Shown here one piece after another: positions 1 to 12,777 of a stretch of 64,000 nucleotides of DNA. Each line of letters starts with the position of its first letter. The first letter of the stretch is position 1. The stretch spans positions 464,001-528,000 of the forward strand of contig NC_134017.1 of assembly GCF_040712315.1 (NCBI RefSeq), written 5' to 3'. The notes under the pieces were generated by a model, which saw nothing but the letters and a program-made list of their open reading frames with translations, was not told the origin of the DNA and did no database searches. Source of the DNA: Castanea sativa. Taxonomy: Eukaryota; Streptophyta; Magnoliopsida; Fagales; Fagaceae. The position numbers and the translations under genes were made by a program.

Positions 1-1270
1 TTTAAATTATTTTTTGTCAAGTGTCTATCATGTGTGTTCAAGATATCATTCAATATTATGCAAAAAATGGTATATTGGTCATTAGAGTTTAGAAGGCCAG
101 ACTTTGTCTAGGCAGAATGGGTGCATAACACCTTTTTATTCTGTAACTTAGCTCCTGAGCTTAGGATTTTTGGATGGGTAGATTAGTGTTTTGTCTTTTA
201 ATTTTGGTAGATTATAACTAGGACCAAAACTTTGTATTCTTTTGCGTAGATTGTAAATAGGACCCAAAGCCTTGTAAGGTTAATTTACCAAAGTTGTACT
301 TTTCTTTATTCAATCATAAAATGAAGTATTTTGATCATGTAATTTGTATTTCTTTTTTCTTATTTTTTTTTGTATAAAAAATAAGTGGCAACTCCACATC
401 ACTTATCCAAAAAGAGATATACTCTTAAAAACACCCAAATCTCTTTTTTGAGAGCACCCAATTTCCCTGTCTCTCATAGTGATGGCTCTACTAGGGATGT
501 TGAGGTCTAATCTTTGTGTTAGACTTTAAGTGACCAACTATATACCCTTGTCTTTTTCATGATTTTGCATGATATTGTTGTTTGTTTGATTATGTCTTGA
601 GATGTTTATATGATTTTTTTTTTTTTGTTGCCATGTTGGTTGTTAAGAGTTTTCCCTAAATGTCATAATGTGTGCCATCAAAGCAACAAATATGTAAGCA
701 CCCATCTCAACATATGGTGGTAGTAACCATGGATCACCGGTCTTCATTAGATTCGGATACCTAGTGGTGAACTCACCAACTCATAGCCCAAAGTCACTGG
801 ATCATTTCTTGTTGACTATAAAGGATAGACCATGTCATTTGGACCAACGTAATGTTCATTACATTACAAGTTGGGAGGTGTAACGTCCTAATTATGGGAA
901 ACATTGAAACAACAAACCCACCCTACAATGTAATGACTTAGAACCTACCCTTAGGCCATTCCATGTTAAAATTGCATTGCATTGCATTGTTACATATGTT
1001 TGTTTGGTTGGTTGATTGATGTAGTTGGGGACCTAGCTTTGATTGACCCAACCGAGCCTTTTTTTAGGGGAGAATATGGTCAAGATTAAAGGGAAGACTC
1101 CAAAGAGAACCCAAGACCGACACTCAAGCTAGTAGTTCCAGATCCAAGCCCATCACTCCTATCACGGTTTTGAAGCCAGTGAGCATAGAAGACGCTCCAC
1201 TGTTACAACATCACAATCCCGTATTCGACCTACAAGACAGTCCGAGCCATAGGAAGTTTGAAGACTCCAT
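1..1270 (+). mobile_element. Decayed Ty3/gypsy leader: LTR end, degraded primer site, untranslated leader
   Basis: The first 380 bases are T-rich and look like the 3' part of an LTR. At 386-400 the sequence tggcaactccac resembles the primer-binding site tggcgactccac known from Ogre/Tat-type elements, with one changed base in that stretch. The next 850 bases have no usable frame and lead into gag-like fragments from about 1270, which fits an element leader. No left LTR start or target duplication is visible because the window begins inside the element. The LTR assignment is inference from the position upstream of gag. Confidence 0.5.
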
Positions 1271-2575
1271 CACTATGGTGAATGGGGGAGAACATCTGAA
1301 CACTTAAGAGTTAATGAACACCATGGTAGCTAGTCAAATTCAGCTGAAAGAGGACATGAACCTCATGGTACAACAATTTTAGAACTTGAAAAGTGGCTAA
1401 GAGGAGAACAAGACTGACCATAATTCCCCAACCATGGAGAGTGAGAAGAAGATCAACGAGAGGATAAACAAGATGGAAGAGATGATCAAGAGAGCTCACA
1501 AGATGGAGGACCTCATGGACTACCAATCACTCTCACTTTTCCCTAATGTGAGTTTGCCTCCCCAGTTCAAGATGCCAACCTTGGACAAGTTCGACAAGAC
1601 TGGCTACTCAAAAAGTCCCATTTGAAGATGTATATGAAGGTCATGCAACCCCTAGAAGAAACTGAAGAACTACTTGCTCAAATGTTTCAAAACACCCAGA
1701 CTAGGGCCACTCTTAGGCGATTCCTCAATCTAGATGATGCTAGAGTAAGGAGTTGGGAGGACATCTGTCGTCAGTTTCATAATTAATACAAATACAACAT
1801 AAAAGTGGATGTAACAAGGAGAGATTTGGAGACCACGAAGCAAGATCCAAAAGAATCTTTCTTTACCTTCATTACCAAGTGGAGGTCCAAGGTGGCATAG
1901 GTGATGAATAGGCCAAGTGAAGAAGAACAATTAACTATGGTTGTAAAAAAAACTTATTGCCCGTATACCATAAATATTTTTTTGCCCAATATTTTCCTAA
2001 TTTTAAAGTTTTGATTGTTGTTGGAACCCAAATTAAGGATGCAATAAATAATGGCACTATAAAGAATGAGAACCCACCAAGGTTTAAAAAGAATTTAGGA
2101 TCTAGTTCTAAAACGGTAGAAGTTTCTAATATATACAAAAATGATCCTTACCAACTTATTGCCCCTATTGCCCCCATGCCAATATCATAAGGGCCGCATC
2201 CAAGGCCTAGGAGGGAATTTCATGAGTTATATATGCCCGTTAGCCAAGTGTTTAAGAAACTAAAAGCAAAAGGGTTACTAAAACTCTTAGACCCAAGACC
2301 AATCCCAAACTCACTGCCCGCAAGATTTGATGTGGCTAAGAGATGTGCCTACCACCAAAGCCCTGGCCATGATACTGACAAGTGTTTTGGACGTCGTCAT
2401 GCAATTCAAGAATTAATAGATAATAAGGTGATCATATTGCCTACAAGGCCTAGCGTCACTAATAATCCCTTGCCCAATCACAATTTTGGGAGAGGACCAT
2501 GAATTAATTACTTGATGACTGAAGAGGAAAGTGAAGAGGACCCGACATTAAAGAAGTTACTTATTCTAAGTTGTG
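1270..2575 (+). pseudogene. Degenerate Ty3/gypsy gag (Ogre/Tat-like)
   Basis: Broken pieces of a gag protein are spread over three frames on the plus strand. Piece 1 (1434-1625) has the typical plant gag lead-in LFPNVSLPPQFKMPTLDKF. Piece 2 (about 1625-1930) keeps gag-like HLKMY, RRFLNLDD and FFTFITKW patches. Piece 3 (2233-2502) ends with a CAYHQSPGHDTDKC knuckle followed by RRHAIQELID, characteristic of gag in this lineage. Stops and frame changes occur every 100-300 bases, so it cannot make protein. No protease or reverse transcriptase follows, so the element is truncated or deleted after gag. Family membership is confident; lineage is moderately so. Confidence 0.75.
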
Positions 2576-3620
2576 AGATGATGTAAAAACTAATAATGGG
2601 ATATATATAGAAAAATTAGTTACTCTTTACAAGGACACAAATGCATAATCTAACAAACTAGATTTTATACTTGATTAACGGAATGATAATTTCATGTTTG
2701 TAAATGTGTTCCACCTCACAAAGTATCTAGGAATAGTATCACGAAGTATCTAGGAACAGTCTTGTGTGATCTTGTAATCTAATTATTGTGACTCATTGCA
2801 ATATTGGTAATATAGTCCTTTTTTTCCTCTTTTATTGGTTGATTTGAATTTTTGAAAGTCTTATTAGTTTAGGTAGCAGCAGAGCCTATCCTTTTGATGA
2901 GAAGGTCTACCTTGCATGTAGTGTCTTAGTACAAACAACCCATTTAGAATTAATCTGTGCCCTTAATTAGCAACTTAGAACATATATCCACATAGTCACA
3001 CAACATAAGGCTATAAATGAGCCAAGCTTTGTTGAGTAGTACATATTCAAGATTGGCTTGTTAATAAAAGTCAAAAAGTTCAACTCAGCTCGAGCTAGTG
3101 ATAAGCCTAAAATAATGTTTGAGCTTGAGCTCATAGGAAAGCCAAAATACCTAAGCCCAGTTTGGCTTGGTTTGGCTTGTCTTGATTAATTAGTCAAGAC
3201 AAGCTCAAGCTTAATATTAAGCTCATGATTAATATTAAGCTTAAGCTTAATATCAAGCACAAACTCAAGCATAGGTTAAGCTTTTGAGTTTGAGATCTAA
3301 GAATATTACATTATCAAATACTTATATCTCCAAAATCATGTTAAAAAAAGAAGAAGAAAATAGCATACTCATTTTATCATGCTTCTAGTCCCACTTATGA
3401 TTAACCATTATTCAAATTACAACTTTACATAATTAAAATCCATCCATTCGTCTTTTCTTGTTTATACTTTCAGCAATTGTTCAAAATACAATTTTTACAT
3501 TCATATTAGATGATGATGAACTAGAAAAGACATGTTTGTAATTATTATGAATAGGAAAAAACTAACATGTTTTATAACTTTACATTAGATGATTGATAGG
3601 GAAGGATCATACATAGTCCA

Positions 3621-3671
<51 letters not shown>
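2576..3671. other. Gene-free AT-rich stretch with inverted aagctt-rich patches and (TA)n
   Basis: No coding frame is supported. At about 3020-3290 the sequence repeats short blocks such as gagcttgagctc and ttaagcttaagctt in both orientations. A related AT-rich block with cgagcttattcgg reappears at 4430-4590 beyond the LTR-like piece. This suggests one older repeat split by the insertion at about 3672. A (TA)n microsatellite lies at 3625-3671. Confidence 0.4.
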
Positions 3672-3674
<3 letters not shown>

Positions 3675-4319
3675 GGGGGTGGGGGTTGGGCCCGTAAGGC
3701 TCATGCAAGCCCACTTAATCAAAACCCAAAATAGGGCCCCAAGGCCCATTAGAGGAACTAAGTATTGTACGCGTGGAGGGAGTTAACTCCGAGCCTTATC
3801 ACAATGAGCCCAACCCTAAGATCGGGATGACGGGTCAAAGGGACAACTCTCTGAGGAAGTCTTAAGGGACTAGCAATGAGGGAAGTCAGGATAGGATGCG
3901 TACATAGTGAGGTCGGTAATCGAGGGCTAGTAGTGACATTGGGAAAATTTACTGCTGAATACTATTTAGCATCTGAAACAAGTTCCAAGGGAATCCTCTA
4001 AAGTTGTGAGGATCCCTTGGGATTCTGATGAATGTGGAAATACGTGTGAAGTGGGAGAATAGCAATGATCATCTCACTTTGACTATAAAAGATGAAAGAG
4101 GTTGAGTAGAAAGAGGTTGGAAAATTTCTAGGGAGTGAGATAAAGAGAGAAAAACACAAGGAAACACTAGGGAACTGAGGGAAACCAGAGAGAGGGTCTT
4201 GAATTGAGGCTTGGAGAAGACTAACCAGGCGAAATTTAAAGCCCAATTGGTAGGATTGTGAGATAGCCAATATAGAAATAAATTGGGGGCCCAAATACTA
4301 TCACCTAAGCAACATGAAG
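3672..4319 (+). repeat. Probable solo LTR or LTR fragment (gypsy-type)
   Basis: The segment starts TGTGGGGGTGGGG, much like the TGTGGGGGG start of the intact Tat LTR in this window. It is richer in G and C than its flanks, and it carries a TATA-like motif tataaaaga near 4085. Those are features of an LTR promoter. There are no coding frames. The right boundary, near a CA around 4314, is uncertain, and no clean target duplication is seen because (TA)n tracts flank both sides. It could also be a decayed non-LTR repeat. Confidence 0.35.
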
Positions 4320-4915
4320 TGACTATATATATATATATAGTCTAAAGTAGTGCTTGGTCAGTATAGAGAGAAGGAAAATATTAAGATAATAGATAGTGGT
4401 CTTATGTTAGTTATGTCATTATTAAGATATGTATAATGAGTTTATTTAATAAACATATATAAACTTATAAATAAGCTTATACTTGAATTATTTGTATCAA
4501 GTTTTATAGTCACGAGCTTATTCGGAAACAATTTTTTTTGTTTGAACTTAGATTGTTTATTAAACAAGTTTTAAACAAACTCTCAAACTTAGCTTATGCA
4601 TAAACAAACAAAAATGCAAGAAACTTTTTATGGAGACCAGCCCAAATGCCACTCCAGAACAAAGCAGAGATATACAGAGTATGCCACGTGATGAATGAAT
4701 TTTGAAGACACGTAGCCGCTGTGCTGGCATGCCTCTAAAATAAATCATGCAACAATTAATTTCCAATTAGCTTGACATTGACATGACATATTGCGTTTCA
4801 ACTTCCAGATGCTACCATTTCTTTCTACTAGTTTCTGGTTTTACCCCAGTACAATTAATTAATATAATAAAAAGCTAGCTGACTCTATAGCGTATAGATT
4901 ATAGAAGACAAGAAG

Positions 4916-5426
4916 ATGCAGCAGCAGCTGGGAAGAGTGAGAGTCATGGTTGGGGCGTTGTTGAGGCCGGCTCAGACTCTGAGTCTGAGTCTGACTCAGA
5001 TTCGTGGCCCTGTCAGCCACCATGAACATGAGCAACTGCGGTTCATGGCAATTAAACCGCCCACACGTGCTGCAGTTCATGGAACAAGGCTGCCCGTCGC
5101 GGAGACCCTCAACGTAGGTGCTTTTTAGTACTCTCTTGTCAATTCTTAATTTGCATATATTTATATCTTCCATTCATTTATATTCATAAAGCATATATGC
5201 AGGCAGGAGATAGAGTATTCGAAATATACATCAAATATATGCTCATTTCTATGTTTATTTACTACTTTCTTTTTAATGGGTGCTTGAGCAGAGAGAGGAA
5301 TTGGAAGCGGAGATTAACAAAAGGAAAGAAGAGAAAGAAAACAAGAGAAAAGAGGTGGAGAAGGCTGTGGACTCCCAACTCAAACTCTCCGATCATGACT
5401 CTTCTAATAAATCTCCTGTTGATTGA
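4916..5426 (+). CDS. Small two-exon protein, possibly organelle-targeted, unknown function
   Basis: Exon 1 is 4916-5113 and exon 2 is 5292-5426. The donor AAC|GTAGGT and acceptor GAGCAG| join in phase 0 to give 110 residues. The N-terminus is rich in Arg, Ser, Leu and Gln with no acidic residue for about the first 30 positions (GRVRVMVGALLRPAQTLSLS). This resembles a mitochondrial presequence. The C-terminal 45 residues form a highly charged helix of alternating Lys and Glu, probably a coiled coil. The later acceptor two bases downstream hits a stop at once, which supports the chosen site. A TATA-like aatataataaa lies about 55 bases upstream of the ATG. I do not recognise the family. The open frame across the junction is the main support, so protein existence is likely but not certain. 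Confidence 0.55.
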
Positions 5427-6237
5427 CATTTTATTATTATATATGCTAATCCTCAGCTTCGCTTGTGTGTATCTGAATTCTAAAAAAGAGAGATTATCCA
5501 CCATGTCCCATGTTCTTATCTCATGAACCAAATGCCATATGCTTCTTATTTGGATTTTGCTTGTAAATTTAATAATCAGTGTAAGGCTTAATGGAAAATT
5601 ATAGTAGTTTGATTTTTTGATATGTTCTTTAAAAGTACTGAAGCCAAAACAAAAGCTTGATAATAAAGAAAGAGCAAGAAGAATGAGATGTAGCTTAACC
5701 CATCGAACATTTGAACAAATAATTCAGCTACTATATGTGCATGTGTGTGTATAAGCAAACCAACTGCACTCCGCAATCGCATCCCCCAGAAGACCAAAAT
5801 CACCTAATAGCTTTGCCTGCCATATAGCAATTATCATTATTTACTTTTTATGGCTTGGAGGTCTTTGCGACTCCACAGTCCACATGGTTATTAAGTACGA
5901 ATTCCACTGAAGAAGCCATCTGTAGTCTGTACCACAGCATGCCTTGTCATAGATTAGCCATTTGAGAGTTTAGAAAAAAAAGGAAAATATATGTAGAAGC
6001 TAAATTGAACGTGGATACAAACTATAATGTTATTACGACTCTAAGAAAGCTACATTGGCAGTTGGCACTAATATTGCTTAAAAAACTGCAGCATCCAACT
6101 TTGAGCCTTTAAACTAAGATGGCAAAGGCCTTTTGGTTGGAACCGCTGTGATCAAGACTTGCATTATACATTCATATGTTCAAAGAACGGAGATAACAGT
6201 TACATAAAAAAAATTTATGATGTTTCCTGCACCAACG
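5427..6237. other. Spacer between the small gene and the NUMOD3 gene
   Basis: The stretch holds the presumed 3'UTR of the small gene and, at its right end, the 3'UTR of the minus-strand NUMOD3 gene. No further coding frame, repeat or RNA gene is seen. Confidence 0.4.
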
Positions 6238-9200
6238 CTAAACTTCTTCTGCCACTTCAATAAGCCTCCCACGAACCCATTTTTTGGTTACGGGAACCAA
6301 TTTAGGTGTTTCCTCTTTCAGGGACTCAACCTCGGTTCCATTTAATAGAGTGTCTTTTCGATACTCACCATAGCCATTTGGTTCTGCCTGGTCCAAGTCA
6401 TTCTTCGAACATGATTGCTTCATTAGACTATCAAAACCAAACGGGGACGAACCAGAACCACTGAAGCTTGATGGAAGAAGTTCCTCCTCATTATTCAGTA
6501 ACTCATGTAAGGCAAACTTGCTGAAGTTGAAGTCGTCGTCGTCCTTGCTTGGCACGATTGGAGTCCCATTTACTTCTCTCAGGTCTGCATGGTTTAGAAC
6601 TTCAATTTTTGCACTTGAATCCTTATCAACTTGGCTAATCAGATCGTCTGAGGCAATAGAAGGGAAACTGCCATTCTCATGGGAACTGATCTGACCAGTC
6701 TCTATGGATTCAATCGATTGGATTGCTTCAGCTATAAGTTTTCTGGTTTCCATTAGGGAAGCTCGAGCAATAGGGCTCTTTGTTGCAGCAATCTCAAGGG
6801 CCTTGGCAGCCTTCTCCGCTTCCGCAATCAATAGCCTGCACATTGTCACATAAAACCATTGTAGATTTTTCATGAATTTCAAAGTAGCTAATGATAACGG
6901 CAGTCAGAAATGAGAAATATGAAGCCCTTGAATGCAGATGGGTTCATTCAGACTAAAATAGAATAATAATATTGACAAAGGTTTGATCAGGTAAAGCAAT
7001 GGCATTAGTCTCAGACCATTAAACTATTTGGAAGTGATGACTTGGTCATGGTTGGCCATTAATCCTCTATGACTCTTTTCATTTTCTTTTTTTTTCTTTT
7101 TTGATAAGACTTTATGACTTAATTGTGCTGGCTGAATGTCTCCTATTTTCAATTGATTCAATATTTCTGTACTAAACCAATTCAAGTTTGAGAGTAGAAA
7201 CATATGAACTTACCTTGCTCGTTCAATGGCTTCCGTTTTCTTTGTTTCTACAACTGCTCTCTTTGCTCTGATGTTTTTTATCATCTCCAGCTTAGAACTC
7301 GCCAGGGGATCTTTGTAATGGGGTGCATTATTTCTCCTCAACCTTAAACGCTGATTTTGGATTTTAGCCTCACCCTCAGAAGAGTTACTCATATCACTAT
7401 CTTTCTTCTTCATAGGGCTCCTCTTAGACATCCGTGTACCATCACTTGGCCTCCTCCTTGACTTTCTTTCGGCACCAGGTTCTATGCCATGATATTTAGC
7501 CAAGCCAGAGCAAACCCGATTACGGTAATCCTGATAAAATGCAACAAAATACATTTTGGAGAAGAAATTGTTCAGGTGCACAGTTAATGTTACATAGAAT
7601 AACTACAAAGTAGAATTGATACTAACTAGCATCAGTTTGAGTCACAAGTGAAACTTGGCTTCTTGGGAAATTTGACAGAATTTCTGTGAATCCCAATGTT
7701 TTGAGCCGAACTAATAAGTAGGCTGCAGACTATTGGTCTAAGGGAGAACAAAAGACTGATAGCCTAGAAGGGAAGAGGTTGAAAAAATGAAAAGTATAAC
7801 AGATAGTTGTACAGCTCAAATACCATTGAGATGCATTCAGAACATCTGTTTCAACCTCGTTATGAAGGTTGAACAGTGTTGGACAAGAAATTGGAATATT
7901 TCAGGTTTAGATTGTAGAAATAGGAAAACATTAAACACACAATTGTCATGTTTAGAACCAACTTAAATTTTAGAATAGGTTTGACAACAAAAAAAAGAAT
8001 CAGCACCCTGTAAATTTTTTCAGTTGAAAGATCTTGTTTTTCCACTTGGAGATGTGGAGAGTATTATGAAACTTGGTTTTTACAATAAGGATTTATCAGT
8101 TTAGCAAGAGAATCAATACTGTGCTCAAGGGACTTAGGTGCAGTTTTGTTATGAGTTATGACCCTCAAGACAACCCATTATCTAAATGGGGAGTTCCAAG
8201 GTAGGACCTGCCTAGTAAATTTCATGCAACCATTGTAAGTACTCACAGGATCAGCCCATTTTGCAGAGATGGCTTCTGCAATTTTCCTCCTTTGCTCAAG
8301 GGACTTAGGTGCTCTCTTGCTACCTTTCGGTCTATCCATCATTTTCCTTCGTTCAACACTCTCCACCCACTCTTGCTTGAGCTGCTCATTCAAGATCTTG
8401 TAGGAATCCCACTGCAGCTCTACCTCACCAACAAAGCCTCGTCTAGAAGCTTCTGCAATCAGGTTCTGCCACTCAAAGGAGCAATTTTCCTGCACCATGA
8501 GCCTCTCTCGTCGCCTTTGCCACCCCATTCGCACTCCAACTGCAATTTTCATCCTTGTCTCTTCGCTGTACAATCAATGAAAGTTTAAAAGAAAGAAAAG
8601 AGTACATTGTGAATTGGTATGGAGGGAAATATTATGAATTCATGAACTTCGATGTCTGTCATGGACATTAAAGATCCTAATACAAGCTGTACAAAGGCTT
8701 ATAAGATACTTTAGATGATTGAGACTCCGCTAAGAATCTAAGAGAAAAATGCTTATGGTACAACTAAATCCTTAATAAACAAGATGGCAGAAGACCTACC
8801 TCTGAGCATGTCCAAGGTTCATTAACTTCATTTTGACCTGCACATCCAAATTTGTTAGAAGAATAAGCAATGCTACTTTTGTCCCTAATGGACTGTATTT
8901 ATGAAAAATGATAGCATGAAAACCTCTCACATTATGAGCATCAAATGCATAATCTGTTGGACATCTCATAATATAAAATTACAACACTGATCCTACTAAT
9001 TGGGTTGACCATCTAAAACATCATCTCAAAGATTGTCCAAGGATACTAGACTTAAAAAACCATATTTAAATTTAAAAAGGTGTTAATGCTTCATTTTGGA
9101 AAAACCTAGAGATGGCTTGTCAGGTAAAGACAAAACCCAACCTCAAAAAAACCCAAAGCAACTCTTTAAAACAAATATTATAGAGTTTGTTGCTTACTAT

Positions 9201-10740
9201 TCATCATAGTGTGTACATTAATTGGTACTAAGTCTAGCATTAATTATTGAACAAGTTGCGGACACCTTGAATCAACTCAAAAAATTAGTTTATAAGCAGA
9301 ATATTTACAACTACACCTAACCATCTCATCATATTGTAGCATGAAAAGTTTATCTTATTCAAGGATAGATGTACAAATTCAATGATCAATCACCACACAC
9401 CCCACATGTGTGCAATAAGATAAGTGTGTGTCCAGTTAACCATTTAAATGATGAAACAGACGCATTGACTCAAAAATTTAGAAAAAGATCAACCTATATA
9501 AAGGTCTTCATTTTAAACAGACTAAGGTCATTTTGAAAGTACATGTAAAATTACTCTTACATGACATCACCTTAGGATCCTGCATTGCGAGCTTTGTTCT
9601 CTCTTTGATCCGTTGAAGGGTTTCTGCCAAGAAAATGAATTGTTAAGCTATTGGAAAAACACAATAATGGAAAAAGGACCGATAAACACAGAGGCCAGGC
9701 TCTATTTAACATATTGTTACCAGCACTGTGCTTCCTGCCTTTGTTCCATGGCGTGTTCCCCTTATTTGCTTTAGATATTCTCATTCTTCTCAACCTCTCC
9801 CTCTCATCTAATTCGTTTGAGTCTTCAACAAGTTGAATTGTCGGGAGACTTGAATTGGCACCAACCTGTGAAACATCATAACCCTTCTGTCCATTTTCAT
9901 TCTGAACCAATCCTTTGGTCTCAAGAGTAGCAACTGCATTGATTCGGAGTCTACCCCTTTGTACCTCAAGGTGCTTCACACTAAAGAACAGTTCTTTAGC
10001 TAAGCCCAAGGATTTCCAAGCACAGGACAAACTTTTCTCATTCGCCAAGGTAAATGAAGTTGATGATAGTTTACCATGACTACAAATTCGAGCCCTGTGC
10101 ATACACAAATGACTTTGGAAGGCAGGCTGCGCAGCAGCAATCTCTGCTAACAGATGCAAAAATAACAGAGACGCCCTCAGTGAGTATCATCAAGCGGAAA
10201 AACAAGTGCAAAGACTCTGCATAACAGTTATGACAATTGTACATTCAAAATTTAACCAATAGGCAATTACACCCAACCAAGTTCCTAATGGGTTGCTTGC
10301 TTTATGAGGTACTAAATTATGTTAAAGCAAGTTTTCTGGTTCAATCACATGAGCAATTCATGGAGATAATACTCTCAAAACAAAAGTTGAGTGCTTGGTC
10401 TCATGGACAAAGTCCGGAGATGAGAGAAAAATGAACAAGACAGTGAATTGGGTTTTCAACTTAAATACATAAAAAGAAAAACTTTGAACTGAATTCATAA
10501 GGAATTGAATATAAAGTTGTAGACAGAAGAAACAATCTGAAAATAAAGTTGAGTGGTCTCATGGGCAAACTCCAGTAACAGGAGAAAATTAAACAAGACA
10601 ATGAATTGGGTTTTCAACTTAATTTAATTATAAAAAAAAAATATTGAACTGAATAACTACACACAAGGAACTGAATGTGAAGTTGGAGATAGAAGAAAAC
10701 AAAGAAAAGGAGAAGAGAGAAGAGTACCTAGTAAAGGCAT
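6238..10740 (-). CDS. NUMOD3 (nuclease-associated modular domain 3) protein, plastid-type N-terminus
   Basis: Seven coding exons on the minus strand join through GT-AG sites: 10740-10728, 10146-9721, 9623-9571, 8837-8800, 8565-8247, 7530-7214 and 6835-6238. They total 1764 bases, or 587 residues. The first exon gives only MPLL plus a split codon. Residues 1-75 are rich in Ala, Ser, His and Lys and low in acids, as in plastid transit peptides. NUMOD3-like motifs follow: KGNTPWNKGRKHSAETLQRI, then LGHAQSEETRMKIAVGVRMG, then RPKGSKRAPKSLEQRRKIAE with KWADPDYRNRV. NUMOD3 is a small DNA-binding module first described beside homing endonucleases. No nuclease catalytic motif is visible here. The C-terminal third is Lys-rich, then an Ala/Glu helix (LLIAEAEKAAKALEIAATK), then an acidic tail. 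Plant members are annotated but their role is not established. The exon structure is strong and the localisation is inference. Confidence 0.85.
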
Positions 10741-11160
10741 GGGAGCTCATTCAGCCAATTTCAAGAGCTTAGTGAAAAAGAGAGAGTGCATAGCAGAGGC
10801 ATAGCATTTGTTAAGACAGCATTTTGGGGTTCAGGGGATAGTAAATTAGTAATCTTTCCTTGTTAGAAACAACAACTATGGTATTGGTATTGGTATTGGT
10901 AATTTGGTAGTACTAGTGGGAGGGACACACAATCTGAGTCAAAGGAACACACTGCGAGAGAGAGACAGACAGAGAGAACCACACAGTGTGTAGGGTGCTG
11001 GATAACGAAAAAACGATGATGCTTGCTAATCGCTACTGCCTAATGCCTATTGCAATTTGCAGCCCATAAATAAAAAAAGGCCACACAAAAATCCTCAAAC
11101 CATAAGAAGGCCAACCCATATATATTTTGGGCCTCAAGCTCTGCAGGTTCAGGGCCTTCC
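10741..11160 (-). promoter_or_regulatory. 5'UTR and promoter of the NUMOD3 gene
   Basis: The minus-strand transcript must start upstream of 10740. The leader region to about 10990 carries a GA/GT-rich tract (gagagagagacagacagagag near 10953-10976), seen as CT-rich on the transcript strand, as is common in plant 5' leaders. No clear TATA box was found, which is typical of plastid-protein housekeeping genes. Confidence 0.4.
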
Positions 11161-12174
11161 CAATTTAGGTTAACCCAAAAAGAAAAGTTTTCTTCTTCTT
11201 TTATCACTATGAGGCTATTTCAATACAAATCACATGTTGAAATAAGTTTTTATTTTGTGGATTAGTTTTTAAGTTACTAATTTGTAATTAGTGGGCTTTA
11301 ACTTTCTAATAAATAATTTTTTTGAATTAATTTTTTTCGTGATTGGTAACATATCAATCAATTTGTAAGTTTTAACATCATCCCTTTTATGTTATTTTTT
11401 CATAATTTGAAAGTCATGTTAACAAGAGAAAAAAATAATTAATTAATTTTATGAATTGTTGCGAATTTTGTATTGAAAAACCAAATACAAATCGGCCTTT
11501 GCCAACAATTAATGCACCCTATTCTCTACATCAAAAAAGCCCACAGCTATATTATCTATAAAAAGTTGTTGATGCACATAATCTTGACATGTGGCCACTC
11601 TCCAATGGTGTATTTGGATTTGGGTTATTAAAATTCAAATATTTTGTTTGAAAAATTTTAAAAAGCTCAAGAATTTGGATTTAACAAATAAAATCCTCGG
11701 ATTTAAAATAACACTTAAAATCTATGGATTTGAAATTAAATAATTTCAAACCTACTAATTTAAAATCTAAATCAGAGTTTCCAAAAGCAACCAAAGATGT
11801 TACCTTGTATACATCATAAAAACCTGTATACAACTAAGTTGAATACATTAAGGATTACACATTCCAGGTTTGACAGCAACCCTCATTAGCATTAGCAAAT
11901 TTGACCCAATGCAGTAAATATAACAACTCCCTCTACTAGACTACTATGAACCTAATCATATTTACACAGCAAGCCAAATTGGCCTTATCCTAATAGATAA
12001 ATAGATCACATCATCTGTATCAAAAATGTTCACAGCTACTTCTATCTACAAAAGATGCTGATACACGTAGTCTTGACATGTGACAATGGTATTAATATTA
12101 CCCCACGTACAACATGAATCCCTTTATAAAACATAGTCAAATACACTAAAACTACCCATATCAGGCTAACAATA
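11161..12174. other. Gene-free AT-rich stretch with a diverged internal direct repeat
   Basis: No coding frame is supported. Segments near 11515-11595 and 12014-12090 resemble each other (both contain a cacagct...atctac...gatgc...cttgacatgtg arrangement). The following parts near 11820-11910 and 12105-12195 also look related. This suggests an older local duplication preceding the recent 4.2-kb one. Confidence 0.35.
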
Positions 12175-12517
12175 GACCACTTTAGCAACTTTGATAAAAT
12201 ATGACAATAATAAGTAACTCCCATTACAATGAATTCGACCCCATCGGCCATGGCATGCCTAGCACAATAGGGTCACACCATAGACCTCTATTAATTAAGG
12301 GTAGGTGGCGATGTGAAGGGGAGGAAGGTTTCTTCGGCTGGTTGGGATTGGATTATTTGGTTATTTGCCACAAAAATCCACCATCCAACCAATTACATTT
12401 GGATTTAGCACATCAAAAACAGCCTACATTTGAATGAAGCTGCCAAACCATCCAAACCTGGTTGGTTTGGTTTGGGTTAGTCAAATTAGGTTGCTGGTCA
12501 GATATATGGACAGGACT

Positions 12518-12541
12518 GATATATATATATATATATATATA
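12518..12541. repeat. (TA)n microsatellite
   Basis: Pure TA tract in duplication copy 1. The matching tract in copy 2 is 16740-16768. Further TA tracts in copy 1 lie at about 12733-12773 and 13250-13266, with matching tracts in copy 2 at about 16962-16970 and 17443-17487. The lengths differ between copies. Confidence 0.9.
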
Positions 12542-12729
12542 TGAAAAATGCTAACAATTGCCCTTAGACTTAGGGCATTAGTTAATAATCTATTTAAAAA
12601 AAGTTTTTATGGGAAAAGGAAAAAAAAAATTAATGTTTTAATAGTTTTTCTTATTTCCCATAAAAGTAGTGTTAAAACTTTCCTAAAATAGATTTTTAAC
12701 CAATGTCCTAAGAGCACTCGTTAGCATGA

Positions 12730-12777
<48 letters not shown>

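Noticed and set aside
12201..12437. A 78-residue frame and its duplicate at 16369-16671
   Set aside because: The two copies diverge by frame-altering changes, have no family features, and one begins across the duplication junction. They are chance frames in spacer.
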